Source of the DNA: F23-B02 sp963650165
GTDB lineage: Bacteria; Bacillota; Clostridia; Oscillospirales; Oscillospiraceae
DNA length: 64,000 nucleotides
Assembly (NCBI GenBank): GCA_963650165.1
Contig: CAVJKX010000003.1
Coordinates: forward strand, 72,936 to 136,935
Reading direction: 5' to 3'
Below the pieces are notes generated by a model. It made no database searches and was not told where the DNA came from. It saw nothing but the letters and a program-made list of their open reading frames with translations. Positions 14,500 to 23,190 of this stretch are shown piece after piece; positions within the stretch are counted from its first letter, which is position 1, and each line of letters starts with the position of its first letter. The position numbers and the translations under genes were made by a program.

Positions 14500-16114
14500 T
14501 GCATACTGGACTAACCGCATGCGTATCCTTGAAGACGCACTATTAGATACCGGCTATGAATACGTTCAGAACCTTGAACGCCAGTACGATAAGGCTATAC
14601 GCGATATCGAATCGGACATAGTGCGATGGTATCAGCGATTTGCAAAAAACAACGAAATATCGCTGAACGATGCACGCAAGCTGCTTAATTCGCAGGAGCT
14701 TGAAGAATTCAAGTGGACTGTCGAAGAATACATCAAATACGGCAAAGAAAATGCCGTTAACGGTGCATGGATAAAGCAGCTTGAAAATGCGTCGGCGCGT
14801 GTCCATATATCGCGGCTGGAAGCGATAAAGCTTCAACTGCAACAGCAGGCCGAAGTCTTAGCCGCAAAGCAGACAGAAGCCGTTAAGGGCGTTTCGGGCG
14901 AAGTTTATAAGTCAAGCTACTATCACACTGCATTTGAACTGCAAAAGGGCGTAGGCGTAGGCTGGACGCTTCATGCGATAGATGAAAATGTGATAGAAAA
15001 GGTGTTAGCCCGTGCGTGGACGCTGGACAAGCAAACGTTCAGTGATCGTATATGGGCGAACAAACAGGCGCTTGTAAACACTGTCAACACGCAGATAACG
15101 CAGATGGTAATGCGCGGCGCTGCGCCTGATAACACCATCAAGGCCATTGCCGACCGCTTCAAGGTGTCCAAATCGCAGGCCGGGCGGCTGGTCATGACGG
15201 AAAGCGCGGCGTTTGCCAATGAAGCGCGTAAAGACTGTTTCGAAGACCTCGATGTTGAAAAGTACGTCATTGTCGAAACGCTGGACGGCAAGACATGCGA
15301 CCTATGCGCACAGCTTGACGGCAAGGTATACCCCATGTCCGAATATGCCATAGGCGTAACTGCCCCACCGTTTCACCCCTGGTGTCGAGGAACGACAGCG
15401 CCGTATTTTGACGATATGGACGATATCGCCGAACGCTGGGCGCGCGACCCCGAGACCGGCGAGACCTACACCGTGCCGGGCAACATGACCTATAAGCAGT
15501 GGGCGGCAAAGCAAACAGGGCTTGCAAAAAGCGTTAAACCGCTTGAAAAATCTACGAAAAGTGGTATAGTAAAGTCACTTGATATAGATGATTTTCAAAT
15601 GATGGCGAGCAGCAAAGAAATACGCCCCGAAGTATCGGACGTTATAGGCAAGACTGTAAAGGAATTCGAAGCAAAGGGCGGTATGCATATTTCAGCTGCA
15701 AACTTTGGTGATTTCTATGACGAAGCAAGCGGCAAGTCTGCGTTGTTTCAGGTCTTGCCAAATCAGTATGGTTTGGTTGAACTAAACGTGAATAGTCGGT
15801 TACTTAGTGGACTGACTATTAGTGAAGCTGACGCAATGATAGCAAAGACCAAATTTAATTTACCTAACACGCTACAGGAAGCTGTCGCGCATGAATGCGG
15901 TCATGCAAAGCTAATTCATGGTTTGAAGTCTAAAGAAATCGAGACACTATATGCTGAACTGCAAGATATTCATATTGACGGCATCAGCCCTACCGCTTTT
16001 GAAGATGGTGTGGAATGTATTGCAGAAGTAGAAGTTTTGCTTTACAGGAACGAAGAAGTGCCGAAAGAAGCTAAAGAACTGTACGATAAATATGTAAGGA
16101 GGCGCGGGAAATGA
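14489..16114 (+). CDS. Minor head protein (SPP1 gp7/MuF-like) with C-terminal HExxH domain
   Basis: 541 aa. Residues about 1-330 match the SPP1 gp7/Mu F minor head family, ending in the metal-binding block TLDGKTCDLCAQLDG...HPWCRGT. After a linker (about 345-365) comes an extra domain of about 170 aa with HECGH (468-472) and downstream acidic residues (EDGVECIAEVE), a zinc-metallopeptidase-like signature. The extra domain's DNA is visibly AT-richer than the head domain. Similar C-terminal toxin-like fusions to this family are known in Firmicute phages; that this one is delivered with DNA is inference. Confidence 0.85.
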   Translation: MKNDAYWTNRMRILEDALLDTGYEYVQNLERQYDKAIRDIESDIVRWYQRFAKNNEISLNDARKLLNSQELEEFKWTVEEYIKYGKENAVNGAWIKQLENASARVHISRLEAIKLQLQQQAEVLAAKQTEAVKGVSGEVYKSSYYHTAFELQKGVGVGWTLHAIDENVIEKVLARAWTLDKQTFSDRIWANKQALVNTVNTQITQMVMRGAAPDNTIKAIADRFKVSKSQAGRLVMTESAAFANEARKDCFEDLDVEKYVIVETLDGKTCDLCAQLDGKVYPMSEYAIGVTAPPFHPWCRGTTAPYFDDMDDIAERWARDPETGETYTVPGNMTYKQWAAKQTGLAKSVKPLEKSTKSGIVKSLDIDDFQMMASSKEIRPEVSDVIGKTVKEFEAKGGMHISAANFGDFYDEASGKSALFQVLPNQYGLVELNVNSRLLSGLTISEADAMIAKTKFNLPNTLQEAVAHECGHAKLIHGLKSKEIETLYAELQDIHIDGISPTAFEDGVECIAEVEVLLYRNEEVPKEAKELYDKYVRRRGK

Positions 16115-16293
16115 TTTGTGTTGATTATCCATGTGACAGATGCATTCATCAGCGAGAGAATATTGACGGCTGGAAAGCCGCTTGTGATGCGTTCCCTGAT
16201 GGAATATCGATGGATTGGATATCTAAACATGACCCGAGCAAGCTTAGCGAATGCAACAACGGCATCGGCTATGAGAAAAAGGAGGAGAAATAG
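16111..16293 (+). CDS. Small Cys-rich protein after the minor head gene
   Basis: 60 aa. CDRCIHQRENIDGWKAACDA, FPDGIS and CNNGIGYE give four cysteines in an order seen in small proteins regularly found behind phage minor head genes. It overlaps the preceding stop by 4 bases, so it is co-translated. It could fold around a metal and act as a partner or inhibitor of the fused domain; no direct evidence. Confidence 0.65.
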   Translation: MICVDYPCDRCIHQRENIDGWKAACDAFPDGISMDWISKHDPSKLSECNNGIGYEKKEEK

Positions 16294-16294
16294 C

Positions 16295-16702
16295 ATGACA
16301 AAAACGGAGTTGATAGAAACCGTAGAGGGTTATTCCTGTGAAGTGTATGCTATCTTTGGCTGTAATAGAAAAAAGATAGGGACAGCAGTACCGCAAGTTG
16401 AATTCTATGAAACAAAAACGAGCGTATCGACAGTCGGCATGAACAAAATTGATTACAAAAGGGTTTATTCGTCTATTGTCGTTTGCCCTGACCCTGAGAT
16501 GAGCGCAGAAATAACACAAGAGATGGTCGAAAAAATCAGGTCGTTTGATTTAACTTTAAAGCTCCGTCGCCTTTGGGATGATGTAATTGTTCCAATAAAC
16601 GTGTTTGGAATAAATCGAGCTGCCATAAGCGAAGATGAATGGCGATTTTACATCGACGATCCACAAACGGTAAGAGATTTAAGAGTACCGGAAAACAAAT
16701 AA
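16295..16702 (+). CDS. Unknown protein, candidate immunity partner
   Basis: 135 aa; AGGAGAAATAGC precedes ATG 16295. Unrecognised alpha/beta protein, soluble, no signal peptide or catalytic motif. Its base composition is low-GC like the HExxH domain upstream and unlike the surrounding head genes, and a terminator-like hairpin follows it, so the three look like an inserted cassette. A role as immunity protein is inferred from position only. Confidence 0.6.
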   Translation: MTKTELIETVEGYSCEVYAIFGCNRKKIGTAVPQVEFYETKTSVSTVGMNKIDYKRVYSSIVVCPDPEMSAEITQEMVEKIRSFDLTLKLRRLWDDVIVPINVFGINRAAISEDEWRFYIDDPQTVRDLRVPENK

Positions 16703-16709
16703 CAATAAA

Positions 16710-16735
16710 GCATCGTTAACAGGCGGTGCTTTTTT
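16710..16735 (+). terminator. Terminator-like hairpin
   Basis: GCATCG (16710-16715) and CGGTGC (16724-16729) pair around an 8-base loop and are followed by TTTTTT. It closes the minor head/unknown-gene cassette. Confidence 0.55.
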
Positions 16736-16758
16736 CATGCCAAAAAGGAGACAGCAGA

Positions 16759-17088
16759 GTGATAATTAACATCTTAGGCGCCAATTGGGCGATCATCGAA
16801 AGCAACGAAGCCGACGACGACCGTCTGCGCGAATGCGACGGCTATTGCGACTGGACAACGCGCGAGATCGTGATCGAACGTGAAATACAGGGTAATCTGT
16901 ACGACATGGATGCCTATGTTAAAAAGGTCAAGCGACACGAGATCGTGCATGCGTTCCTTGCCGAATGCGGCCTGTGCGAATGCTCGGGCGAAACCGACGC
17001 ATGGGCAATGAATGAAACAATGGTAGATTGGTTTGCCCGAATGGGCGAGCGCATCTATAAAGCGTGGTCGGAGGCCGACGCGATTTAA
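16759..17088 (+). CDS. Small HExxH phage protein
   Basis: 109 aa; GTG start at 16759 preceded by AAGGAG (16745-16750). The motif KRHEIVHAFLAECGL has HExxH at about residues 58-62, with a further acidic stretch (ETDAWAMNETMVDWF), as expected for a small zincin. Similar proteins sit between head genes in several Firmicute phages. Substrate unknown; a head-maturation or host-target role is possible. Confidence 0.65.
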   Translation: MIINILGANWAIIESNEADDDRLRECDGYCDWTTREIVIEREIQGNLYDMDAYVKKVKRHEIVHAFLAECGLCECSGETDAWAMNETMVDWFARMGERIYKAWSEADAI

Positions 17089-17112
17089 AACACACCACAA
17101 TTTAATGATCGA

Positions 17113-17147
17113 AGCAGTCAAGCGTTAATTCGCGGGGCTGCTTTTTT
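17113..17147 (+). terminator. Terminator-like hairpin before scaffold gene
   Basis: AGCAG (17113-17117) pairs with CTGCT (17138-17142), with an inner GCG/CGC pair, followed by TTTTTT. It separates the HExxH gene from the scaffold-capsid block. Confidence 0.5.
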
Positions 17148-17246
17148 CATATCCATTTTACCGCGTGCCCGGCGGATAACAAGCAGGGCGGCGCTGAATA
17201 CGAGGACTGGCTCGACAAAAAGGAACAGCGCAGAAAGGACGTAAAC

Positions 17247-17900
17247 ATGAAACTGCAATGGTTAAAGGACATTATAGGCGACGCTTACACGGATGACATG
17301 GACAACGCAGCGGCGCAGGCGCTCGGCAAGGACTTTGTATCGCGTGCCGACTTCAACGAAAAGGCCGGTAAGGTCAAGGAACTTGAAGCGACGGTTACAC
17401 AGCTTAACGGCACGGTGAAAGACCGCGACAAGCAGCTTGAAACGCTGAAAACATCCACCGGCGACGTGGACGCACTGCGAGATCAGATAAGCAAGCTTCA
17501 GCAGGATAACGCTGACGCAGCAAAAGCCCACGCAGCGGAAATCAAACGCCTGAAAATCGATACCGCCGTTGATATGGCCGTAGCAACCGCAAAGGCGAAA
17601 AACGTTAAGGCGGTAAAGGCACTGCTTGATCTTGATAAGGCTGAACTGGATGAAGACGGCACGGTCAAAGGGCTGGCCGAACAGCTTAAAAAGCTTGCGG
17701 CTGCATCCGACAGCGCGTTTTTGTTTGAAACCGAAAAGCAGGAACAGAAATTTGACGGCTTTAAGCCGGGCGAAAAGGGCGGCGAGCCTAACGGCGGCAT
17801 GACACTTGAAAGCTTCAGAAAGATGTCGCCGGTCGAACGCTTCAACTTTTCGCAGAAAAACCCCGAAGAATACAAAAAACTATATGGAGGAACTAATTAA
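17247..17900 (+). CDS. Phage scaffolding protein (gp20-like)
   Basis: 217 aa. Predicted long coiled coil (about 30-115, LEATVTQLNGTVKDRDKQLE and onward), a helical region (VDMAVATAKAKNVKAVKALL) and an acidic, Gly-rich tail typical of Firmicute scaffold proteins. It templates prohead assembly and leaves before DNA enters. The major capsid gene begins on its last base, the standard order. Confidence 0.88.
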   Translation: MKLQWLKDIIGDAYTDDMDNAAAQALGKDFVSRADFNEKAGKVKELEATVTQLNGTVKDRDKQLETLKTSTGDVDALRDQISKLQQDNADAAKAHAAEIKRLKIDTAVDMAVATAKAKNVKAVKALLDLDKAELDEDGTVKGLAEQLKKLAAASDSAFLFETEKQEQKFDGFKPGEKGGEPNGGMTLESFRKMSPVERFNFSQKNPEEYKKLYGGTN

Positions 17901-18814
17901 TGGCAAATCAGATTTACGACAATTTTTATCTGTCGAACGAAATCGAAGATCAGTACAATTCGCATCTTGATCTACAGTCGTTCTGCACTGTAGATAACAC
18001 CCTTGAAGGTACTGCCGGTATGCTGCGTAAGATCAACGTTTACAAGGCAACCGACGGCACTGAAAAGCTGGCTATGGGCGTAGGCAACAGCAAAAGCATC
18101 GAAGTCAGCTATACCCCGCATGAATACCGCATCCAGCTTGCGCAGAACCGCTTTAAGTACTACGACGAGCAGGCAATGACCGACCCGCAGCTTGTACCGA
18201 CCGGCACTAAGCACATGGGCACTGACATGTTCAATACCGTCAACAAGGATATTTACGGCGAGTTTGCAAAGGCTACGCAGGTCGCCGTTGTCAGCAAGTT
18301 TGACTTTGGCGCATTTGCAGATGCACAGTCCATTCTTGCCCTTGAGAACCTTGAAGACGTGGCTATTTTCGCGTTTGTCTGCCCCACCGACGTTGCCGAG
18401 CTGCGCAAGGAACTGAAAGACACTTTGCAGTATGTCGAAGCGTTCGCTAAAAATGGCTATGTCGGCACTGTGGCCGGTGTTAACATCTACACCAAAAAGG
18501 ATGCAACCGCCGGTTCGATCTACATGGCGACTAAGGAAGCCGTTACCCTGTTCAACAAGAAGGGCACTGAGACCGAGACCGAACGCGATCCCAACACCCG
18601 CGAGAACAGCATTTACGCGCGTAAGTATTACATTCCCGCACTTACCGACGAGACTAAGGACGTTAAGATTTTCAAGGGTACTGCAACCGCAGCGTCGGAA
18701 ACCACCGTTACTGCCGGTACTACCTACTACGCGAAGGTCGGTCTTGGCTATGTCAAGGTCACGCCCGAGAGCGGCGATAACCCGAAGACTAAGGGCTGGT
18801 ACACCATCGCATAA
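17900..18814 (+). CDS. Major capsid protein
   Basis: 304 aa. Position after the scaffold and features such as SFCTVDNTLEGTAGMLRKIN, HEYRIQLAQNRFKYYDEQAM and VAGVNIYTKKD fit the gut-phage group of HK97-fold major capsid proteins. The last 45 residues (TAGTTYYAKVGLGYVKVTP) look like a small added beta domain, perhaps exposed on the capsid surface. Strong ribosome site GGAGGAACTAATTA. Confidence 0.88.
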   Translation: MANQIYDNFYLSNEIEDQYNSHLDLQSFCTVDNTLEGTAGMLRKINVYKATDGTEKLAMGVGNSKSIEVSYTPHEYRIQLAQNRFKYYDEQAMTDPQLVPTGTKHMGTDMFNTVNKDIYGEFAKATQVAVVSKFDFGAFADAQSILALENLEDVAIFAFVCPTDVAELRKELKDTLQYVEAFAKNGYVGTVAGVNIYTKKDATAGSIYMATKEAVTLFNKKGTETETERDPNTRENSIYARKYYIPALTDETKDVKIFKGTATAASETTVTAGTTYYAKVGLGYVKVTPESGDNPKTKGWYTIA

Positions 18815-18825
18815 GGAGGCGCGGC

Positions 18826-19215
18826 ATGGACATACTTTCGACCGCAAAGGAACGCTTAAAGGCGTTTGGATATGAAGCAACGGACGATGACGATGCATCG
18901 ATCACATACAACATACGCCGCGCCGAATCGTTTTTGATAGCACAGACAAATCAACTGCAAGTGCCTGACGGCCTTGATTATGTTTGGGTTGAAATGGCCG
19001 TTGGTATGTTCCTTGCCGACAAGAAAGCCATAGGCGCGTTAGGCGATACATATTCGTTTGACGCGCCAGTCAAAAGCGTATCGGAAGGTGATACGTCGGT
19101 GACATTTGCGATATCCGACGCGGGATCAGCCGAAGACCAATTCAACGCGGTTATCAACAAAATGTTAAACCCCAGTGCGGAAGTGATAGCCGCGTACAGG
19201 AAGCTGGTGTGGTAA
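18826..19215 (+). CDS. Head-tail connector protein
   Basis: 129 aa. Small helical protein directly after the capsid, with NIRRAESFLIAQTNQLQVPD and AVGMFLADKK, matching phage gp6-type adaptor proteins that extend the portal channel. Ribosome site AAGGAGG. Adjacent to three further connector-type genes without gaps. Confidence 0.8.
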   Translation: MDILSTAKERLKAFGYEATDDDDASITYNIRRAESFLIAQTNQLQVPDGLDYVWVEMAVGMFLADKKAIGALGDTYSFDAPVKSVSEGDTSVTFAISDAGSAEDQFNAVINKMLNPSAEVIAAYRKLVW

Positions 19216-19575
19216 ATGGCTACGCGTAAAACAGCGCTGCAAAGCCTGTGGCACGGCGTTTGCAACGTGTATATGCAGGGATATACCACGAACGACAAAA
19301 CGGGCAGAGATGAAGCTACGGAAGTCCTGAAGCTTGAAAAGCAGCCCTGCCGCCTGTCGTTTGAAAGCATCCAAAGCACGGGCGATGCAGACGGTGCACC
19401 GATAATTCAGCAGACGGTTAAACTGTTTATCGACAGTGCGCTGGATATACCGGCGGGCGCTAAGATCGTCGTTACGCAAAACGGCGTTACCAATGCCTAC
19501 GCACGTTCGGGCGAACCGGCGATATATAAATACCATCAGGAAATCATGCTGATACCATTCGAGGATTATGCGTAA
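19216..19575 (+). CDS. Head closure-like protein
   Basis: 119 aa. Begins at the base after the previous stop. The beta-rich sequence with CRLSFESIQ, KIVVTQNGV and a C-terminal HQEIMLIPFEDYA resembles phage head-completion (stopper) proteins that seal the portal and bind the tail. The assignment rests on gene order and general shape. Confidence 0.7.
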   Translation: MATRKTALQSLWHGVCNVYMQGYTTNDKTGRDEATEVLKLEKQPCRLSFESIQSTGDADGAPIIQQTVKLFIDSALDIPAGAKIVVTQNGVTNAYARSGEPAIYKYHQEIMLIPFEDYA

Positions 19576-20084
19576 TGGCTAAGTGGGGAAATTGTGATTT
19601 CAGCGAATTGCGGAAATACGCCGAAAAGCTTGAAAAGCTGACGGATGCCGACATTAACGATCTGTGCGTTAAGTGCAGTCGGCAGCTGGCGGCACGTCTG
19701 CTGGCATTGGTTATCCCGCGAACGCCTGTAGGCGACTACCCTGAAAGTTCCGGCAAAAAGGGCGGCACATTGCGGCGCGGCTGGACTTCAAGCACGCACA
19801 ATCGCGCACAGGCAGCGAACGACAGCGGTGATGCAGCGGTAAAGGCGGCGGCATGGGCTGAAAGTCTAAGGGTACATAAATCGGGCAACCTGTACACCAT
19901 CGAAGTCAAAAACCCCGTAAAATATGCATCCTACGTTGAATTCGGACACCGTACCGTTAGCGGCGGCTGGGTCGACGGTAAGTACATGCTGACCATTTCC
20001 GAAGAACGCTTAAAGCAGATAGCACCGCGTGTGCTGGAAAAGATGCTATATCAAAAACTCCGCGAGGTGATAGAACGTGGCTGA
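19575..20084 (+). CDS. HK97 gp10-like tail completion protein
   Basis: 169 aa. The conserved TPVGDYP...GGTLRRGW block and VEFGHRTVSGGWVDGKYML fit the HK97 gp10/minor tail family of head-tail joining proteins. It overlaps both neighbours by 1-8 bases. It probably forms the ring between head stopper and tail tube. Confidence 0.85.
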   Translation: MAKWGNCDFSELRKYAEKLEKLTDADINDLCVKCSRQLAARLLALVIPRTPVGDYPESSGKKGGTLRRGWTSSTHNRAQAANDSGDAAVKAAAWAESLRVHKSGNLYTIEVKNPVKYASYVEFGHRTVSGGWVDGKYMLTISEERLKQIAPRVLEKMLYQKLREVIERG

Positions 20085-20511
20085 AATAAGCACAAACATT
20101 ATACTTGACGGCATAACGCTTGCGCTGCGCAAGGCGTTCCCGGGCAGCATGATAACATCAAACGAAGTGAAGCAGGGGCTTAATGTTCCTGCTTTTATCG
20201 TGCGCATGGTGTCGTTCCAAACACAGGCGCATCCGATGCAGCGGCATAAGAACCTGCCGCGTTTTGATATCATCTATTTCCCCAAAGCGGGGCGGGAGGA
20301 ATGCTACAGCGTTTCGGATGCACTGTGCAGGGCGCTTGAAGTTATAGCACTGCCGTCCGGCGATAAGATACGCGGCGTGGATATGTCATCGGAAATAACC
20401 GACGATACGCTGCATTTCTTCGTATCTTACAACCACTTCGTGTACACGCCTTACTACGATACCACGATGGAAGAACTAAAAATCAAACAGGGTGAAGCAA
20501 ATGAAGGATAA
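20077..20511 (+). CDS. Tail terminator-like protein (DUF6838-type)
   Basis: 144 aa; GTG start within the end of the previous gene, after GCGAGGTGATA. MAEISTNIILDGITLALRKAF, RFDIIYFP and DTLHFFVSYNHFVY fit the tail-terminator class of contractile-tail phages, which caps the tail and fixes its length. Lies just before the sheath gene, as expected. Confidence 0.78.
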   Translation: MAEISTNIILDGITLALRKAFPGSMITSNEVKQGLNVPAFIVRMVSFQTQAHPMQRHKNLPRFDIIYFPKAGREECYSVSDALCRALEVIALPSGDKIRGVDMSSEITDDTLHFFVSYNHFVYTPYYDTTMEELKIKQGEANEG

Positions 20512-20683
20512 AAAGGCGGCAAAAGCCGCACCGATAACCTATACAAAGCAGCAGCTGCTATCATCCAAACGCTATGCAAACCGGCGCGATCTTGTCGGCG
20601 CACTGCTGGATGACGACGGCAGATATGAAATTGAAGCCGTTGATGCTGCTATTAAAAACTATATGAAAGGCAAGGTAAATTAA
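20501..20683 (+). CDS. Small protein preceding the tail sheath
   Basis: 60 aa, basic N-terminus (MKDKKAAKAAPITYTKQQLL) followed by two helices (DLVGALLDDDGRYEIEAVDA). A small protein of this kind with the TKxQLxxSKRY motif usually lies between the tail terminator and sheath genes in PBSX-like phages. GTG 20492 is an alternative start. Function unknown, possibly tail assembly. Confidence 0.7.
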   Translation: MKDKKAAKAAPITYTKQQLLSSKRYANRRDLVGALLDDDGRYEIEAVDAAIKNYMKGKVN

Positions 20684-20684
20684 T

Positions 20685-22025
20685 ATGGCACTTGGTGGCG
20701 GTCTGTGGACTGTTCAAAATAAGGTACTACCGGGTACATACATCAATTTCGCCAGTACCGCGAAAGCGTCGGCTGCACTGTCCGACAGGGGCTATGTGGC
20801 TATGCCGCTTGTGCTGGACTGGGGTGTTGACAGCAAGGTTTTCACTGTTACAAGCGCTGACTTTCAGAAAGATTGCCTGAAGCTGTTCGGTCACAACTAT
20901 AACGACGATGAAATGCTGCCGCTGCGTGAGCTGTTCATGAACGCGCAGACGCTGTATGCGTATCGTCTTAACGGCGGCGGTGCAAAGGCAGCTAACACGT
21001 TCTGCACGGCAAAGTACACCGGCACTGCCGGTAACAAGCTGTACGTCGTTATCGAGGCGAACGCTGACGATACCAGTATGTTCGACGTAAGCCTGTACTA
21101 CGATACTATGCTGCTTGATATGCAGACTGTAGCGTCGGCGGTATCGCTGAAAGACAACGACTTTGTTACATGGAAAACTACCGCAACGCTTGAAGAAACG
21201 TCGAAAACCGCGCTTATCGGCGGCACTAACGGCACTGCAAACGCTGCGGCACATCAGGCGGCGCTTGATAAGTTTGAAAGCTACAGCTTCAACACGCTAG
21301 GCTGTCCGACCGATGACAGCACTACCGCAAAGCTGTACATGAATTACACAAAGCGCATGCGCGATGAAGTCGGCGCAAAGTTTCAGACGGTTATCTTCAA
21401 TCTGCCCACTAACGCAAAGATAGCGGACTATGAAGGCATCATCGAAGTCGCAAGCAAAGCGACCGATTACCCGTCAAACGTTACCGGTATCGGCCAGTAT
21501 GCGCTTGTTTACTGGGTCACCGGCGCGTCTGCCGGATGCGTTGTAAACAAATCCAACACCAACAAAAAATACGACGGCGAGCTGTCTATTGACGTTGACA
21601 AGACACAGGCTGATCTTGCAGCGGCTATCGAAACTGGCCGTTTTATTATGCACAACGTTAACGGAGATGTTCGCGTGCTGGAGGATATCAATTCTCTTAC
21701 TACCACGTCAGACACAAAGGGTGATATTTTCAAGAACAACCAGACTATCAGGGTATGCGATCAGATAGCCAATGATGCAGCAGTTCTGTTTAACACACGC
21801 TATCTCGGTGTTGTCGCTAACGACGCGGCAGGCCGAATTTCGCTGTGGAATGATATCTGCAAGCTGCATCAAGAGCTTGAAAGCATACGAGCCATCGAAA
21901 ACTTTGAACCCGATAACGTAACTGTGGAGCAGGGCGATACAAAGAGCTCCGTTCTGTGCACGGTCAAAGAGCTGAACATTATCAATGCGATGGAGAAGCT
22001 TTATATGTCCGTCGTGATCATGTAA
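20685..22025 (+). CDS. Contractile tail sheath protein (XkdK-like)
   Basis: 446 aa. Early GTYINFASTAKASAALSDRGYVAMPL, AYRLNGGGAKA and the C-terminal AAGRISLWNDI then SVVIM segments are typical of PBSX XkdK-type sheath proteins. It polymerises round the tail tube and contracts on adsorption, so the phage is a myovirus. The tube gene follows 15 bases later. Confidence 0.93.
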   Translation: MALGGGLWTVQNKVLPGTYINFASTAKASAALSDRGYVAMPLVLDWGVDSKVFTVTSADFQKDCLKLFGHNYNDDEMLPLRELFMNAQTLYAYRLNGGGAKAANTFCTAKYTGTAGNKLYVVIEANADDTSMFDVSLYYDTMLLDMQTVASAVSLKDNDFVTWKTTATLEETSKTALIGGTNGTANAAAHQAALDKFESYSFNTLGCPTDDSTTAKLYMNYTKRMRDEVGAKFQTVIFNLPTNAKIADYEGIIEVASKATDYPSNVTGIGQYALVYWVTGASAGCVVNKSNTNKKYDGELSIDVDKTQADLAAAIETGRFIMHNVNGDVRVLEDINSLTTTSDTKGDIFKNNQTIRVCDQIANDAAVLFNTRYLGVVANDAAGRISLWNDICKLHQELESIRAIENFEPDNVTVEQGDTKSSVLCTVKELNIINAMEKLYMSVVIM

Positions 22026-22040
22026 GAAAGGGGATAAATT

Positions 22041-22517
22041 ATGGACGGTATTCATATGGACGCGCTCGACGCGATAGCCGGTGCACAGGCCGAGGCTTTT
22101 ATCACGCTTGCCGATGGCAACAGATACCGAATGATAAACTTCGTGTCTTTTGAGGCAAGCGCGGAAATAAATCTTGTTGAAGTTCCCATTCTCGGCAGGT
22201 CCGGCAAGGGCAATAAGCCCACAGGCTGGACGGGCAGCTGGTCGGGCAACGCGCAGTATAACCAGTCGATCTTCAGAGAAATGATGCTTGAGTATAAACG
22301 CACCGGCAAGCTGCCGCGCTTTGATATCCAGGTAACTAACGAAGATCCCACAGCGTCGAACGGCAGACAGACGATCATTCTGAAAGACTGCTACTTCAAG
22401 GGCGGCACACTTGCCAAGTTCGATGCCGATGCCGAGACGCTCGACGAGGATATCGAAGGTACGTTCGATGATTGGGAGATGCCCGAAAAATTCAATCTGC
22501 TTAACGGCATGCAGTAA
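22041..22517 (+). CDS. Tail tube/core protein (XkdM-like)
   Basis: 158 aa. QAEAFITLADGNRYRMINFV, GRSGKGNKPTGWTGSWSGNA and a C-terminal DIEGTFDDWEMPEKF match the PBSX XkdM tail core family. Polymerised hexamers form the inner tube through which DNA travels. Ribosome site AGAAAGGGGATAA. Confidence 0.92.
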   Translation: MDGIHMDALDAIAGAQAEAFITLADGNRYRMINFVSFEASAEINLVEVPILGRSGKGNKPTGWTGSWSGNAQYNQSIFREMMLEYKRTGKLPRFDIQVTNEDPTASNGRQTIILKDCYFKGGTLAKFDADAETLDEDIEGTFDDWEMPEKFNLLNGMQ

Positions 22518-22531
22518 AGAAAGGATAACAT

Positions 22532-22963
22532 ATGGCTAATTCGCTTTCCGCGTTTTTTGCTGAAAACGCAAAGAAAATAGATAACATAAAGTACGCCGTT
22601 TCTGACCGATTTGTGGGCGAAAACGGCGATGCTATTGAATGGGAAGTAAAGTGTATCACGGCAGCAGAAAACGCGGAACTGCGTAAAACGTGTATGCGCA
22701 CCGTTCCCGTTCGTGGTGGCCGCAAGGGTCAGACCACACAGGAATTTGACAGCGCGGCGTATACCGCAAAGCTGGCCGCACGCTGTACCGTGTTCCCGAA
22801 CCTGAATGACGGTGATTTGCAGCAGTCATATCATGTTAACGGCGCTGATAATCTTATCGTTGCCATGCTGACTCCCGCCGAATTTGACGATTATACTGTT
22901 AAGGTAATGGAGCACTGCGGTTTTGAAACCGGCGATGAACTGGTTGAAGAAGCAAAAAACTAA
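22532..22963 (+). CDS. Tail assembly chaperone (XkdN-like), unshifted product
   Basis: 143 aa. MANSLSAFFAENAKKIDNIK, RCTVFPNLNDGDLQQSY and the acidic end ETGDELVEEAKN match the XkdN tail chaperone. Its last sense codons carry the slippery heptamer A AAA AAC (22954-22960) followed at once by TAA, the classic -1 ribosomal frameshift arrangement, giving a second, longer product with the next frame. Both forms guide polymerisation around the tape measure. Confidence 0.9.
   Translation: MANSLSAFFAENAKKIDNIKYAVSDRFVGENGDAIEWEVKCITAAENAELRKTCMRTVPVRGGRKGQTTQEFDSAAYTAKLAARCTVFPNLNDGDLQQSYHVNGADNLIVAMLTPAEFDDYTVKVMEHCGFETGDELVEEAKN
22954..22960 (+). other. -1 programmed frameshift site (A AAA AAC)
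   Basis: The zero frame reads GCA AAA AAC TAA. A -1 slip re-reads base 22960 and enters an open frame at CTA (22960), which stays open to 23136. The stop immediately after the heptamer ensures most ribosomes finish the short form. No downstream stem was folded by computation. Confidence 0.8.
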
Positions 22964-23136
22964 TCAATGAAGGTGACCCCGAAGCGAACTATGCTTATTA
23001 TTGCCTTCACAAGTTCCATTGGGCACCGCATATTTTTCTTGAGCTGCCGCCGCAGGAACAGGCATTCATTATTGCAGCGATCGATTGCAAGATTGAGCAG
23101 GAAAGAAAAGAGGCGGCAAAAATAAAGAAAAAATAA
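22960..23136 (+). CDS. Frameshift extension of tail chaperone (XkdO-like)
   Basis: Reads LINEGDPEANYAYYCLHKFH, then PHIFLELPPQEQAFIIAAID and a basic end. Together with the upstream 143 codons it gives a 201-aa fusion. The segment has no start codon of its own with a ribosome site, lies directly in front of the tape measure gene, and matches the XkdO-type partner in PBSX-like phages. Confidence 0.83.
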   Translation, partial: LINEGDPEANYAYYCLHKFHWAPHIFLELPPQEQAFIIAAIDCKIEQERKEAAKIKKK

Positions 23137-23190
23137 GCGCTGAGGTAAATGGGGTCTGCTTCGGCGCTTCCGTTAAAAAGGGGGGCGTTT

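Noticed and set aside
22960..23136. Independent small gene after the tail chaperone
   Set aside because: There is no start codon with a ribosome site; the slippery heptamer and immediate stop favour a frameshift product.
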